From: Leptospiraceae bacterium | GTDB taxonomy: Bacteria > Spirochaetota > Leptospiria > Leptospirales > Leptospiraceae | DNA: 64,000 nt | Reading direction: 5' to 3' | Assembly (NCBI GenBank): GCA_027485405.1 | Contig: JAIXRB010000024.1 | Span: forward strand, 32,312 to 96,311 | Shown here: positions 54,802-63,583 of the stretch, in pieces | Position numbering within the stretch: position 1 is the first letter of the stretch | Layout: every line of letters begins with the position of its first letter | Program-made: the position numbers and the translations under genes | Notes under the pieces: generated by a model | The model's database searches: none | What the model was told of the DNA's origin: nothing | What the model saw: the letters and a program-made list of their open reading frames with translations, nothing else

Positions 54802-55908
54802 ATGAACGACTCTTACAAACTAACTTCTTTCAAATTACTTATTATCCTTTTTTTTGCGGTTTTTTCCTGCACTGCTGATCGCAAATTAAATAATCCCAAA
54901 GAAAACCTCGCTGGTATGCAATGCGAAGGCATCGACTACTATGTAGACGACATTTGCGAAAGCGAAAAGGCACTTCTGGATTGGGCGGCGGCTTATCCAA
55001 AGTATCGAAAGCTAACTGACCTAACTCGTGAAAACTTAAAAGCCATCATGGATGAGACCGACATTGATCATGCGGCGGCAGTTTTTTATCACCGAGCTAT
55101 CATTGACCCCACCAATCGAAAATTAATTGAATACATATTCACAAAACAGAATGAAATGCTTCGTAAAACTCCAGATTATACAAAGCAAAATCTGATGTTT
55201 GCTATTGCTCCTGGGATGTTTTACAAGGACAACACAGAAGTAGATGCCGATGGTAAGATGATTCGATCCATTGTTCGGGCTATGGGCATCCAAGATGCCG
55301 TAATCCCAACAGAACAAACGGGAACCGTAGAAGAAAATGGCGCAATCATTTGCAAATTCATAAAAGACAACGAAAGCAAAAATGGGATCATCATAGGTTC
55401 AGCCAGTAAAGGCAGTGGAGATTTCAAGAAAGCAATTGAACTCTGCGGCAATGAACCCCATTTCAAAAAAGTTTCTGGTTGGTTTAACTTTGGTGGAATC
55501 AACAAAGGAAGTTTGGTGATCAATGCCATGATGGACCATTGGCTTTATAGCACAGAGGGGAAGATCTACTTTTGGTGGAAAGGCTACAATTGGGAAGGCC
55601 TTATTTCCATGCGAGGCGGAGAGAATGCTCCACTTAGCGGAGAGCTAAGAATTCCGAAAGACGTTATAGTGGTCAATATTGTAGGCGTTCCGCATAGCCA
55701 GATCGTTACCAAAAGAGGCCGTCCATTCTATGATTATCTAGCTCAATTTGGCCCGAACGAAGGCTTGAATCTCCTATCTGATAGTTTTATAGTAGGAACC
55801 CCACTCTATCCTTCTTGGAGAAACGACCACTACTTTGCGGTTCCTATCCAAGAAGAGAGAATCAAAGCATTTATTACCTACATTGTTGAAACAAAGAAGT
55901 TGAAATAG
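54802..55908 (+). CDS. Exported alpha/beta-hydrolase-like lipoprotein
   Basis: This 368-residue protein has a lipoprotein signal (LLIILFFAVFSCTAD; Cys at about residue 23). The mature part carries an alpha/beta-hydrolase-like nucleophile elbow GSASKGSGD (about residue 199) and a late DHYF segment that could give the His. The family is not named. It sits 18 bases after a terminator and lacks a Shine-Dalgarno sequence, so expression may start at an internal promoter. The DUF4105 gene and a flavoenzyme follow in the same direction with short gaps (32 and 5 bases). Confidence 0.72.
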   Translation: MNDSYKLTSFKLLIILFFAVFSCTADRKLNNPKENLAGMQCEGIDYYVDDICESEKALLDWAAAYPKYRKLTDLTRENLKAIMDETDIDHAAAVFYHRAIIDPTNRKLIEYIFTKQNEMLRKTPDYTKQNLMFAIAPGMFYKDNTEVDADGKMIRSIVRAMGIQDAVIPTEQTGTVEENGAIICKFIKDNESKNGIIIGSASKGSGDFKKAIELCGNEPHFKKVSGWFNFGGINKGSLVINAMMDHWLYSTEGKIYFWWKGYNWEGLISMRGGENAPLSGELRIPKDVIVVNIVGVPHSQIVTKRGRPFYDYLAQFGPNEGLNLLSDSFIVGTPLYPSWRNDHYFAVPIQEERIKAFITYIVETKKLK

Positions 55909-55940
55909 TTTGCATTCCGCCAAACTTTAGGGGACAACCA

Positions 55941-57221
55941 ATGAAAATTTTTTCTAATACCTTCAAATTTATGCTCACTATTGCTTTAGGATTCCAATTT
56001 ACATTGGCTAGTTCTGCTATTTTTGGCCAAGGAATTGATCCAAACAATGCAAATGAGAATCCTCAGATCAGCACTTCCCTAGATCTAGAAAATCGGTTGC
56101 TTGAATTTTTATCACCGACTAACTCTAAAAAAATCAAAGAGGCTAAATTTCAACTTATAACTGTGTCCCCAGCTATCACAGTGACAACAGCATTTGGACA
56201 TTCCGCATTGCGGGTACTATATGGAACTCCATTTGATAAAGATGATTTTTATATCGATTTTGGGGAGTATGATGAAACGGTTTCATTTTATTGGCGATTT
56301 CTGAAAGGAGAAGCAAAGTACTTTGTTAGAATCCATAATATGGGTGAGGCTTACCAAGTTTGGGATACAACAGGTCGCGGAATGGTTTCATCCGAATTTA
56401 TCCTGACCGATGAACAGAAGCTTAAATTTGCAGAAGCCATTCGAAGGACTATGATTGATAAGAAACCTGGTTATTTTTACGATAACTTTACAAGCAATTG
56501 TGTTACTTTCATTCGAGACATTGTTGGCGAGGTCTATGGGCACGCTCTGGAGTTAGAAACCGATGCAAACAAAGCTACATGGAGAAAGCGACTCGAACCC
56601 TATGCTCTAAAGATTTTTTGGCTTCGTTACGAAGAAAAGCTTCTCCTTGATCGTGATACAGACCTTATTCGAAATCCTACAGAACTCATCTATTTGCCTT
56701 ATGATTTGCTAATCGCTGTAGAAGATGCAAAACTTGTCCGTCCCCAGGAACTTTTGCACCGCAATCTTTGGAAACTTCCAGAGTCTAGTGACACACTGGG
56801 ATTCTTTGTTTTTGCTTTGTTTGTATTCCTAGTTGCCTCCCAAATTCCAGGCTACCTAGCCCAAAGATTCTCGAAATCTGGAAAATCCATCTTTGGATTT
56901 ATCTCAGGTTTCAGTGGAACATTTACGCTGGCGGTTCTATTGTTCACATCATTTCCGTTTATGGACGAAACTATTATGGTTTTAGTGTTTACTCCTCTAG
57001 ACTTTGCTTTGCTTTCTAAAAAATTTTTACAAAGCAAATTATATTGGAATTACTTAATTTTGCGCTTAGGGATGTTGGGATTAACAGTGATACTTCGATT
57101 GACTGCCTACCCCCAACAGATAGATGCTAGTTTGTTTTTTACAATTTTATTCTTTTCATTACTTTTTATGCATGCTTTTCGAGAAAAGTCCTCCAATAAA
57201 TCTTTAGTAACGAGCAATTAA
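55941..57221 (+). CDS. DUF4105 exported membrane protein
   Basis: This 426-residue protein has a signal peptide (TIALGFQFTLASSAIFG). The DUF4105 domain covers about 60-235: FQLITVSPAITVTTAFGHSALRVLYG, FYIDFGEYD, and YFYDNFTSNCVTFIRDIVGE with the catalytic-looking His and Cys. These are papain-like/transglutaminase-like folds. The C-terminal third has about four hydrophobic segments (about 275-420). It would place the soluble domain in the periplasm. An AGGGG ribosome-binding site precedes the ATG. The flavoenzyme gene begins 5 bases later. Confidence 0.85.
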   Translation: MKIFSNTFKFMLTIALGFQFTLASSAIFGQGIDPNNANENPQISTSLDLENRLLEFLSPTNSKKIKEAKFQLITVSPAITVTTAFGHSALRVLYGTPFDKDDFYIDFGEYDETVSFYWRFLKGEAKYFVRIHNMGEAYQVWDTTGRGMVSSEFILTDEQKLKFAEAIRRTMIDKKPGYFYDNFTSNCVTFIRDIVGEVYGHALELETDANKATWRKRLEPYALKIFWLRYEEKLLLDRDTDLIRNPTELIYLPYDLLIAVEDAKLVRPQELLHRNLWKLPESSDTLGFFVFALFVFLVASQIPGYLAQRFSKSGKSIFGFISGFSGTFTLAVLLFTSFPFMDETIMVLVFTPLDFALLSKKFLQSKLYWNYLILRLGMLGLTVILRLTAYPQQIDASLFFTILFFSLLFMHAFREKSSNKSLVTSN

Positions 57222-57226
57222 GATAC

Positions 57227-59038
57227 GTGTCAAAGCTCAATCGTAAGGAATTTCTCCTAAAGTCCGCAAAAATTGCAGGAGGGGTAACTCTCGGTGGAGT
57301 CACCGGAGGAATGACTTATACTTACTTTGCGAATTCAGAGTATAAAAAGACTTTTCCGCATATCCCGGAAAACCATATAAAACTACCAAAGAACGGAAAA
57401 AAGGTGGTCATAGTTGGTGCAGGGCTTGCAGGTCTTCAAGCGGGTTGTGAGCTATCCGTTCGAGGCTTTGAAGTCATTCTCCTTGAAAAAACAGGTCTTG
57501 CTGGCGGAAAACTTAAGACCTGGAAGGACCAAAATTTTGCGAAAAAGCACTTGGGGAAAAAAGGCTATCACAGAGAACATGGCCTTCATGCCATCTGGGG
57601 ATTTTATAAAAACTTACGCGAATTTATCGGAAGAAATAATTTTAAAATTAAACATTTAGGTGTAAACGACTCTTTCTACTACTTTGTTTCCAATCGCGGA
57701 GTCGAAAGTAAAATAACAAACGTCACTTGGCAACCTCCTTTTGATAGGTTTCAAATGCTGAATCGTGGGGTTTATGTTCCATCCCGTGAAGATCTGTACA
57801 CGCCAGCAAGCAACGTTTTTGATACATTTCTAGTTTCATTGAAAATGTGGGGATTCGATTTTTCAAATGAAAGAGATCGGCTCTATCTTGACAGTATAAC
57901 CTTTTACGATTGGGCAAGAGAGCGCGGAATGAGTGTCGAATACATAAAACACTTCTTTGATGCTCTTTCCGAAATGGGTTTCTTTATGACAACCAAGGAA
58001 TGCTCGGCACTAGCTGTGGTGAACTTTATAAAACTGGGTTGTCAGCCTAGTGATGCTAGAGTTGATCTTTTCCAATGGCCACCAAATGAGAGTTTTATCG
58101 AACCGATGGTTAAAATCATCGAAGAGAACGGTGGCAGAGTTTTATACAATGAAGAAGTTTCCTCGATCGAAAGATCAAAGGAGGGAAAGGTTACAGCTCT
58201 TCGCACCAACGAACATTTGCCAAGGGGGAAGGTCCGCCGTTGCCGAATTTGTGGTAATATCATAGGTCCTGGTGAAGTCGATCATTGTCCTTTTTGCGGG
58301 GCGCACCATTCAGAGATTCAATTGGTCGATTTGCCGATTTCTTCCTATGAAGCTGATTTCTTTGTTGTTGCAGGTGATGTGCCTGGAACGCAGAAATTCA
58401 TTTCTTCAAGTAGGCTAGGCGGGGAAGATCCTTACTTTGCTAAAATCCAGAAGTTGACTACAGCTCATATACTCTGCGTTAATTTGCTTTATGAAAACTC
58501 CCAAGCTTGGATGAAGCGTTTCCCAGAAGGGGAAACCAGTGCTTTTGATTTTATGCCAACAGGATTTCAGAATCTGGGTTTCACCTCCAATTGGTCTTTG
58601 ATCCAAATTCCCGAATTGAAAGAAAAGAATGTAGATCTAATTGAAGTGCAGGTTAGTAACTGGAAAGAACTGATCAAAAAGCCCTACCTAGAAATTGCTA
58701 AAATAGTTCATGATGAACTAAAAACAATTTTACCTGATCTTCCAGAATTCTCTGAATTTTATATCAATCATTGGGACAATTATACAGGTTTCCGACCAGG
58801 AGACGAGAAAAACCGACCTGGCATACAATCCCCCATTGAAAATTTGCTTTTCATTGGAGACTGGGTTTTTGTAGACCAGCATTCAGTGTTCATGGAACGA
58901 ACAAACGTTATGGCAAAATCAGTTACCAATTTGCTCTTGGACAAAATTGGCGAATCCAAAGGAAAGATAACAATCCTTAGATCTGGAACTCCAGACCTTG
59001 CCACCGATTTATTGAAATTTGTGACTACTGTAACTTAA
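57227..59038 (+). CDS. FAD-dependent oxidoreductase with internal zinc ribbon
   Basis: This 603-residue protein (GTG start) has an N-terminal segment NRKEFLLKSAKIAGGVTLGG, similar to a Tat signal but with RK instead of RR. The FAD-binding VVIVGAGLAGLQAGCEL (about 63-79) and E-x-GG motif LLEKTGLAGGKL follow, as in phytoene-desaturase or amine-oxidase-like enzymes. A zinc ribbon (CRICGNIIGPGEVDHCPFC at about 340-358) is inserted in the middle domain, and ENLLFIGDWVF near the end is the FAD C-terminal motif. Substrate is unknown. It probably forms a unit with the two genes upstream. Confidence 0.82.
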   Translation: MSKLNRKEFLLKSAKIAGGVTLGGVTGGMTYTYFANSEYKKTFPHIPENHIKLPKNGKKVVIVGAGLAGLQAGCELSVRGFEVILLEKTGLAGGKLKTWKDQNFAKKHLGKKGYHREHGLHAIWGFYKNLREFIGRNNFKIKHLGVNDSFYYFVSNRGVESKITNVTWQPPFDRFQMLNRGVYVPSREDLYTPASNVFDTFLVSLKMWGFDFSNERDRLYLDSITFYDWARERGMSVEYIKHFFDALSEMGFFMTTKECSALAVVNFIKLGCQPSDARVDLFQWPPNESFIEPMVKIIEENGGRVLYNEEVSSIERSKEGKVTALRTNEHLPRGKVRRCRICGNIIGPGEVDHCPFCGAHHSEIQLVDLPISSYEADFFVVAGDVPGTQKFISSSRLGGEDPYFAKIQKLTTAHILCVNLLYENSQAWMKRFPEGETSAFDFMPTGFQNLGFTSNWSLIQIPELKEKNVDLIEVQVSNWKELIKKPYLEIAKIVHDELKTILPDLPEFSEFYINHWDNYTGFRPGDEKNRPGIQSPIENLLFIGDWVFVDQHSVFMERTNVMAKSVTNLLLDKIGESKGKITILRSGTPDLATDLLKFVTTVT

Positions 59039-59058
59039 ACGAAATCTTTGCTGAGAAA

Positions 59059-60093
59059 TTACTTCGCCCCTGACTTTTGCAAGAGCTTTGCAATTTCTCC
59101 TTGGTTTGAACTCATTGCCATGGAAAGAGCAGTTTTTCCTGAATTATCAGCCAAGTTGACGTTTGATTTTTTAGAAAGCAGAATGGAAACCATCTCTTGG
59201 TTGCCTTGGTCAACTGCCTTCATTAGTGCAGTCTGACCTTGGTTGTCTTGTGCATCTAAGTTAAGATTGAATGAGACAAGTGTTTTCAGAACCCCTATCT
59301 CTCCCATATTCACAGCCCACATAGTGGCAGTGAGTCCACTCGCATCTCTTGCATTGAAATCCGCTTTTGCCGATTGTAAAATCTTTAGAGTCTCGATTTG
59401 TCCTTTCTTTGTGGCTAGCATAACTCCCGTTTTTCCATCACGACTTGTTACATTTAAGTTTGCCTTTGCTTTAATGAGAAGTTTCAAAGAATCGGAATCG
59501 TTCCGAGTGATCGCTTTGATCAGAGCAGTTTCGCCATAGATGTCTGTATCATTTACATCAATTGGAAGTGCTAAAAGTTCTGGCATAATTTCCGTGAATT
59601 GAAACTGAACGGCAAGGATCAAAGGAGTGACTCCATCGCTATTCTTTCGTTTGAGATCGGGTTTCTTTCTTAGAATTTCTTTGGCGATTTCTTGTCGGTA
59701 TCTAAGGATACTGATCATAAGAGGATCCCAACCGAACGTGTCCTGATCGTTCACACTGGCTCCGTTCGCCAAAAGATATTTGGCGATTTCAATATGACCA
59801 AAATTAGCCGCCATCATCAAGGGAGTTCGGTCTAATTCATTTTTTGCATTGATATTTGCTCCATTTTCTAAAAGCAGTTTTACAATCGGTAAATTCCCAT
59901 GCCCCGAAGCATAAAGCAACATAGTACTTTTAGTATCATCGACAATATTTACGTCTTTCTTTTCAACAATGAATTGTTTGATAAGACTTTCGTCTCCTGA
60001 TCTTGCGGCTTTAAAATAGCGAGCTTGCGAAGCACAAGCCTGAAAGGTTAACACACAAAGGGTAAAAAGGGTTGTCTGAAACAGTTTGTTCAT
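59059..60093 (-). CDS. Ankyrin-repeat lipoprotein
   Basis: This 344-residue protein has a lipoprotein signal (LFTLCVLTFQACAS; Cys at about residue 20). About nine ankyrin repeats cover the rest, for example STMLLYASGHGNLPIVKLLLENGANINAKNE style units such as GNLPIVKLLLENGANIN and GHIEIAKYLLANGASVN. Ankyrin repeats mediate protein-protein contacts; a lipoprotein with them is likely anchored facing the periplasm or surface. It overlaps lgt by 4 bases (ATGA at 60090-60093), and lgt makes the lipid anchor such proteins carry. Confidence 0.9.
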   Translation of the reverse strand: MNKLFQTTLFTLCVLTFQACASQARYFKAARSGDESLIKQFIVEKKDVNIVDDTKSTMLLYASGHGNLPIVKLLLENGANINAKNELDRTPLMMAANFGHIEIAKYLLANGASVNDQDTFGWDPLMISILRYRQEIAKEILRKKPDLKRKNSDGVTPLILAVQFQFTEIMPELLALPIDVNDTDIYGETALIKAITRNDSDSLKLLIKAKANLNVTSRDGKTGVMLATKKGQIETLKILQSAKADFNARDASGLTATMWAVNMGEIGVLKTLVSFNLNLDAQDNQGQTALMKAVDQGNQEMVSILLSKKSNVNLADNSGKTALSMAMSSNQGEIAKLLQKSGAK

Positions 60094-61106
60094 GAAATTC
60101 TCGGTTCTTGTTTTTTTATGTTTTTTAATCGAACGAATAAAATTAATCCACTAATGACTGTTATTGTGAGTGCAATCACTTGGGCGTAAGTTAGGTTTCC
60201 CAAAAAAAGATGCCTGTCTCCCCGAAAAATCTCAATGAAGAACCGAACCAAACCATAGAAAACCCAAAAAAAGAAAAACATTAGGTTTTGGCTCCATGAG
60301 TATTTTTCAATTCGTAACATGAAAAACAAAACAATAAACATTAGAAAAACTTCATACAATTGGGTTGGGTGAACCTTAGGGTAAACAACAGGAAATGGAA
60401 CGAGACCCAACTCCAATAGTTTTGTTTTAAAATCTGCTCCAGCAACGGGCGGGTATAGAGTCGAAAGGTCAGCTAGATTATGAAAACCTAGACCCCTCAG
60501 ATGAGAGACTTTTTCTGGGATGGGAATGTCTGCTAAGTTTACGTAAGGAGCAAAGATTTGCGATAAGATAGCTAGAGGGTTTTCTGCATCTCTATAGTAA
60601 GGATAAATTGCATACCACTCTCCCATCCAAGCATCACTGTTTTCTGAGAAAACCACCCCCCAAGGTAGACTCGTTGGCAACCCATAGGCATCTCCGTTTA
60701 AAAAACAGGAAAGTCGACTGAAACAGAGCCCGAGGGTAAGTGGAACCATTAAGCTGTCACACCAATGCAGAAAGTTTTTCTTGGTTATCTGGCAATAGAA
60801 AAAAGCACCAAAGGCGGTGCCGATTGTACCTCCAAAGATCGCAAAACCACCAGTAGCTGTAAAGAAAATAACAGGATTTTCTAAAAAAGCTTTTTGATCC
60901 CAAAAGGCAAAATGGAAGAAACGGGCAAAAAAGAATCCAGATAAAATGCTTATTCCCCAAGCCTGGTCAAACCATTCTTGGGAATATCCTGATTTTAGAG
61001 ATCTATGTCTTTGGTAAAAATAACCTAAGATTAAAATAACAAGAGCCCAATGACCCTCGTAACCCCTAAAATGAAAAATCCAAAAGTCGATATTAACTGG
61101 AAACAT
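60090..61106 (-). CDS. lgt: Prolipoprotein diacylglyceryl transferase
   Basis: This 338-residue membrane protein has about seven hydrophobic segments. Lgt motifs are GGFAIFGGTIGTAFGAFF (HGG-like region), LCFSRLSCFLNGDAYGLPTSLPWGV (signature region), HPTQLYEVFLMF and VRFFIEIFRGDRHLFL. It transfers diacylglycerol to the lipobox Cys of prolipoproteins. The middle segment (about 180-230) is longer than in E. coli Lgt. It overlaps the ankyrin lipoprotein gene by 4 bases. Several lipoprotein genes in this window are its likely substrates. Confidence 0.92.
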   Translation of the reverse strand: MFPVNIDFWIFHFRGYEGHWALVILILGYFYQRHRSLKSGYSQEWFDQAWGISILSGFFFARFFHFAFWDQKAFLENPVIFFTATGGFAIFGGTIGTAFGAFFYCQITKKNFLHWCDSLMVPLTLGLCFSRLSCFLNGDAYGLPTSLPWGVVFSENSDAWMGEWYAIYPYYRDAENPLAILSQIFAPYVNLADIPIPEKVSHLRGLGFHNLADLSTLYPPVAGADFKTKLLELGLVPFPVVYPKVHPTQLYEVFLMFIVLFFMLRIEKYSWSQNLMFFFFWVFYGLVRFFIEIFRGDRHLFLGNLTYAQVIALTITVISGLILFVRLKNIKKQEPRIS

Positions 61107-61130
61107 GGGAACTCAAGAAAGCAAGATCAG

Positions 61131-61904
61131 TTATTGGTTCAAAATCTTTGCAATTTTTCTAATCATAAAACGAGGTGAAAAACGAATAGATTGAGCCAAT
61201 AAAAAATTCATAAAACCGGCAATCTTTACGGTTTGCTTGGCTTTTAAGGCATTAAAGCCAGCCTGAGCAACTGGATATGAATCCATAATTAAAAATCTAC
61301 TCTTTGCTAGTTTTGAGTCTTTCATATCTGCATTCTTAAAAAACTCAGTTTTGGTTGGCCCTGGACAAAGAACAGAAACTGTAATTCCGTAAGGCGAAAA
61401 CTCTTCAGAGATTCCCTCAGAAAAGGAAAGGACATAGGCTTTAGTCGCATAATAGTTGCTCATAAATGGACCAGGTTGAAATCCTGCCGTAGAAGCCACA
61501 TTTAAAATCTCTCCAGACTTTCTCTCTTTCATTTTCTGAGCCGCAAGATAGGAGAGCTCCACAAGGAAATTTACATTCAATTGAATCATTTCCGATTCTT
61601 TTTCAAAAGTGCTTTCTAGAAAAGGACCATTGCTACCAAAACCCGCGTTGTTGACCAAGCAATCTACATCTGTTTTTAATCCAGCAACTGATGCCCACAG
61701 TTCTTTCGCGGCTCCAGGCTTAGAAAGGTCTTTAGCGATAACAGAAACTTTTTTAGAATACTTTGCGATTAAGTCATTTGCGATGGCTTCTAACTTATCT
61801 TTGCTCCTCGCGACCAAAATCAAATCGTAACCTGCTTTTGCAAAAATATCTGCAAAATCCTTTCCTAAACCAAGAGAAGCACCTGTGATCAAAGCTGTTG
61901 GCAT
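61131..61904 (-). CDS. Short-chain dehydrogenase/reductase
   Basis: This 257-residue SDR has the NAD(P)-binding TGASLGLGKDFA (about 7-18), the NNAG motif VNNAGFGSNGPF (about 85-96), the catalytic Ser in NVASTAGFQPG (about 136-146), and YYATK (Tyr-x-x-x-Lys, about 151-155), followed by CPGPTKTEFF. It probably oxidises or reduces a hydroxy/keto-lipid or small molecule. ATG 61904 is chosen because GGAAGG lies just upstream; an in-frame opening extends to 61955. It is divergent from the DedA/ATP-grasp gene, 50 bases away. Confidence 0.9.
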   Translation of the reverse strand: MPTALITGASLGLGKDFADIFAKAGYDLILVARSKDKLEAIANDLIAKYSKKVSVIAKDLSKPGAAKELWASVAGLKTDVDCLVNNAGFGSNGPFLESTFEKESEMIQLNVNFLVELSYLAAQKMKERKSGEILNVASTAGFQPGPFMSNYYATKAYVLSFSEGISEEFSPYGITVSVLCPGPTKTEFFKNADMKDSKLAKSRFLIMDSYPVAQAGFNALKAKQTVKIAGFMNFLLAQSIRFSPRFMIRKIAKILNQ

Positions 61905-61954
61905 AAAACCTTCCGTAAAACTGAATCTTTTTACAAAATAAAGGGAGAAATCCA

Positions 61955-63583
61955 TTGCTTCTAGCAGAATTTGGAACGGTGGAGTATATATCCCTTTTTT
62001 TTTCCACTTTCCTGAGTGAAGATTTAACGTGTATTACAGCAGGAATTTTAGCCTCTTCTTTCCAACTTGATCTTTTTCTCTCGATCATTGCCTGCACGAT
62101 GGGAATCTACATAGGGGATTTTCTACTCTATTGTTTTGGAAGATGCTTTGGAGGACTACTCGTTCGTTCTTCGATCTATGTTCGGATTATACGCTTAAAA
62201 GAAAGTTCGTTCGGAAAACTCCTCCAAACCCATATTGGAAAAAGTCTTTTTTTCTCTCGGTTTTTACCTGGAACTCGATTGCCCTTGTACCTATACTGTG
62301 GGGTGAGCAAATTTCCTCTAGGGACCTTTCTCTCATACACGGGTTTTGCTGTTCTGCTTTGGGCTCCAAGTCTTGTATTTGCTTCTTATCTATACGGAGA
62401 TTCAATGAAAGTTTTATATTTAAAAGACAAGTACTATATCCCGGTTTCGATAGTCTTGCTTTGGTTTTTCGTAGTTTTTTTACAAACTATCATCAATTCT
62501 GAGAAAAGGAACAAACTCGTAAAAGTCTTTTTAAAATGGAATCGTCACGAGTTTTGGCCAAGCTGGTTGTTTTATATTCCGTTAGGTTTTTATGTATTTT
62601 TTCTGATTTTAAAATATCGGGGATTTTTATGGATAACAGCGGCAAATCCGAAGATCTATGCTGGTGGTATTGCCGGAGAATCCAAATACGAAATTTTATC
62701 CAATAGCTATGATCCTTCTATATTAAAAACCTTTCTATTTACTCCTAATTTTTTCTCTAAATTTCCAAAGGCAAAACTCAAACTAAAAACATTTCGAGCA
62801 GAGATCGAAAAGCTTGGTTTTTCATTGCCATTCATCCTAAAGCCTGATATCGGAGAGCGTGGAATAGGCGTCCGTCTAATCAAAGATTGGGAAAGTGCTT
62901 TTCAGTTTTTGACCGAATGCAAAGAGCCTTACCTTATCCAAGAGTATCACCCAGGACCCTTGGAAGCTGGAGTTTTTTACATTCGAATCCCAGGGAAAGA
63001 ATCTGGCTTTGTTTTCTCTATCACAAAGAAATTTTTTCCCTTGTTAGAAGGAAATGGAATTTCTACGCTAGAAGAGTTAATTTCTAGGCATCCAAGGTTT
63101 AGGTTTCAAGAACCCGTATTTCTGGAGAGATGGAAAGACCAACTAGAACTCATTCTTCAAAAAGGACAAATCTTCTCACTTGGATTTGGCGGAAATCATA
63201 TACAGGGCTGTGAGTTTCGGGATGGAGCTGAATCTATAACTCCACAACTAACTTTGACCATAGATTCTATAGCGAAATCATTTCCAGATTTCTATTTTGG
63301 AAGGTTTGACATTCGCTATGAAAAGGAATCTGATTTAACTGAAGGAACGAATCTTAAGGTTTTAGAATTGAATGGAGCAATGAGTGAGTCCACAAATTTG
63401 TATGACCCTACTTTTGGTCTATGGAAATCCTATTCCATTCTCTTTCGTCAATGGAGCTATCTCTTTCAAGTTGGTTTTGCAAATGCGAAACTCGGAACTA
63501 AAACTATTTCTTGGTTCGAGTTGATTCGCTTACTCCGAAACCATAGCAAATACAAAGAATCAATTTCACCTATCAGTAAATAG
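61955..63583 (+). CDS. DedA/VTT membrane domain fused to an ATP-grasp domain
   Basis: This 542-residue protein (TTG start with GGGAG 8 bases upstream) has an N-terminal DedA/SNARE-associated (VTT) domain: STFLSEDLTCITAGILASS, GDFLLYCFGRCFGG and FFSRFLPGTRLPLYLYCGVSKF (about 16-115), with four to five hydrophobic segments to about 220. A C-terminal ATP-grasp domain (about 270-510) has FILKPDIGERGIGVRLI, YLIQEYHPGPLEAGVFY, and LKVLELNGAMSEST (the E-L-N metal-binding motif). DedA proteins move undecaprenyl phosphate or phospholipids; coupling to an ATP-dependent ligase would be novel to me. Substrate unknown. Confidence 0.82.
   Translation: MLLAEFGTVEYISLFFSTFLSEDLTCITAGILASSFQLDLFLSIIACTMGIYIGDFLLYCFGRCFGGLLVRSSIYVRIIRLKESSFGKLLQTHIGKSLFFSRFLPGTRLPLYLYCGVSKFPLGTFLSYTGFAVLLWAPSLVFASYLYGDSMKVLYLKDKYYIPVSIVLLWFFVVFLQTIINSEKRNKLVKVFLKWNRHEFWPSWLFYIPLGFYVFFLILKYRGFLWITAANPKIYAGGIAGESKYEILSNSYDPSILKTFLFTPNFFSKFPKAKLKLKTFRAEIEKLGFSLPFILKPDIGERGIGVRLIKDWESAFQFLTECKEPYLIQEYHPGPLEAGVFYIRIPGKESGFVFSITKKFFPLLEGNGISTLEELISRHPRFRFQEPVFLERWKDQLELILQKGQIFSLGFGGNHIQGCEFRDGAESITPQLTLTIDSIAKSFPDFYFGRFDIRYEKESDLTEGTNLKVLELNGAMSESTNLYDPTFGLWKSYSILFRQWSYLFQVGFANAKLGTKTISWFELIRLLRNHSKYKESISPISK

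Noticed and set aside
57227..57290. Canonical Tat signal on the flavoenzyme
   Set aside because: The segment has NRKEFLL with a single Arg followed by Lys; the strict RR motif is missing, so it is only recorded as Tat-like.
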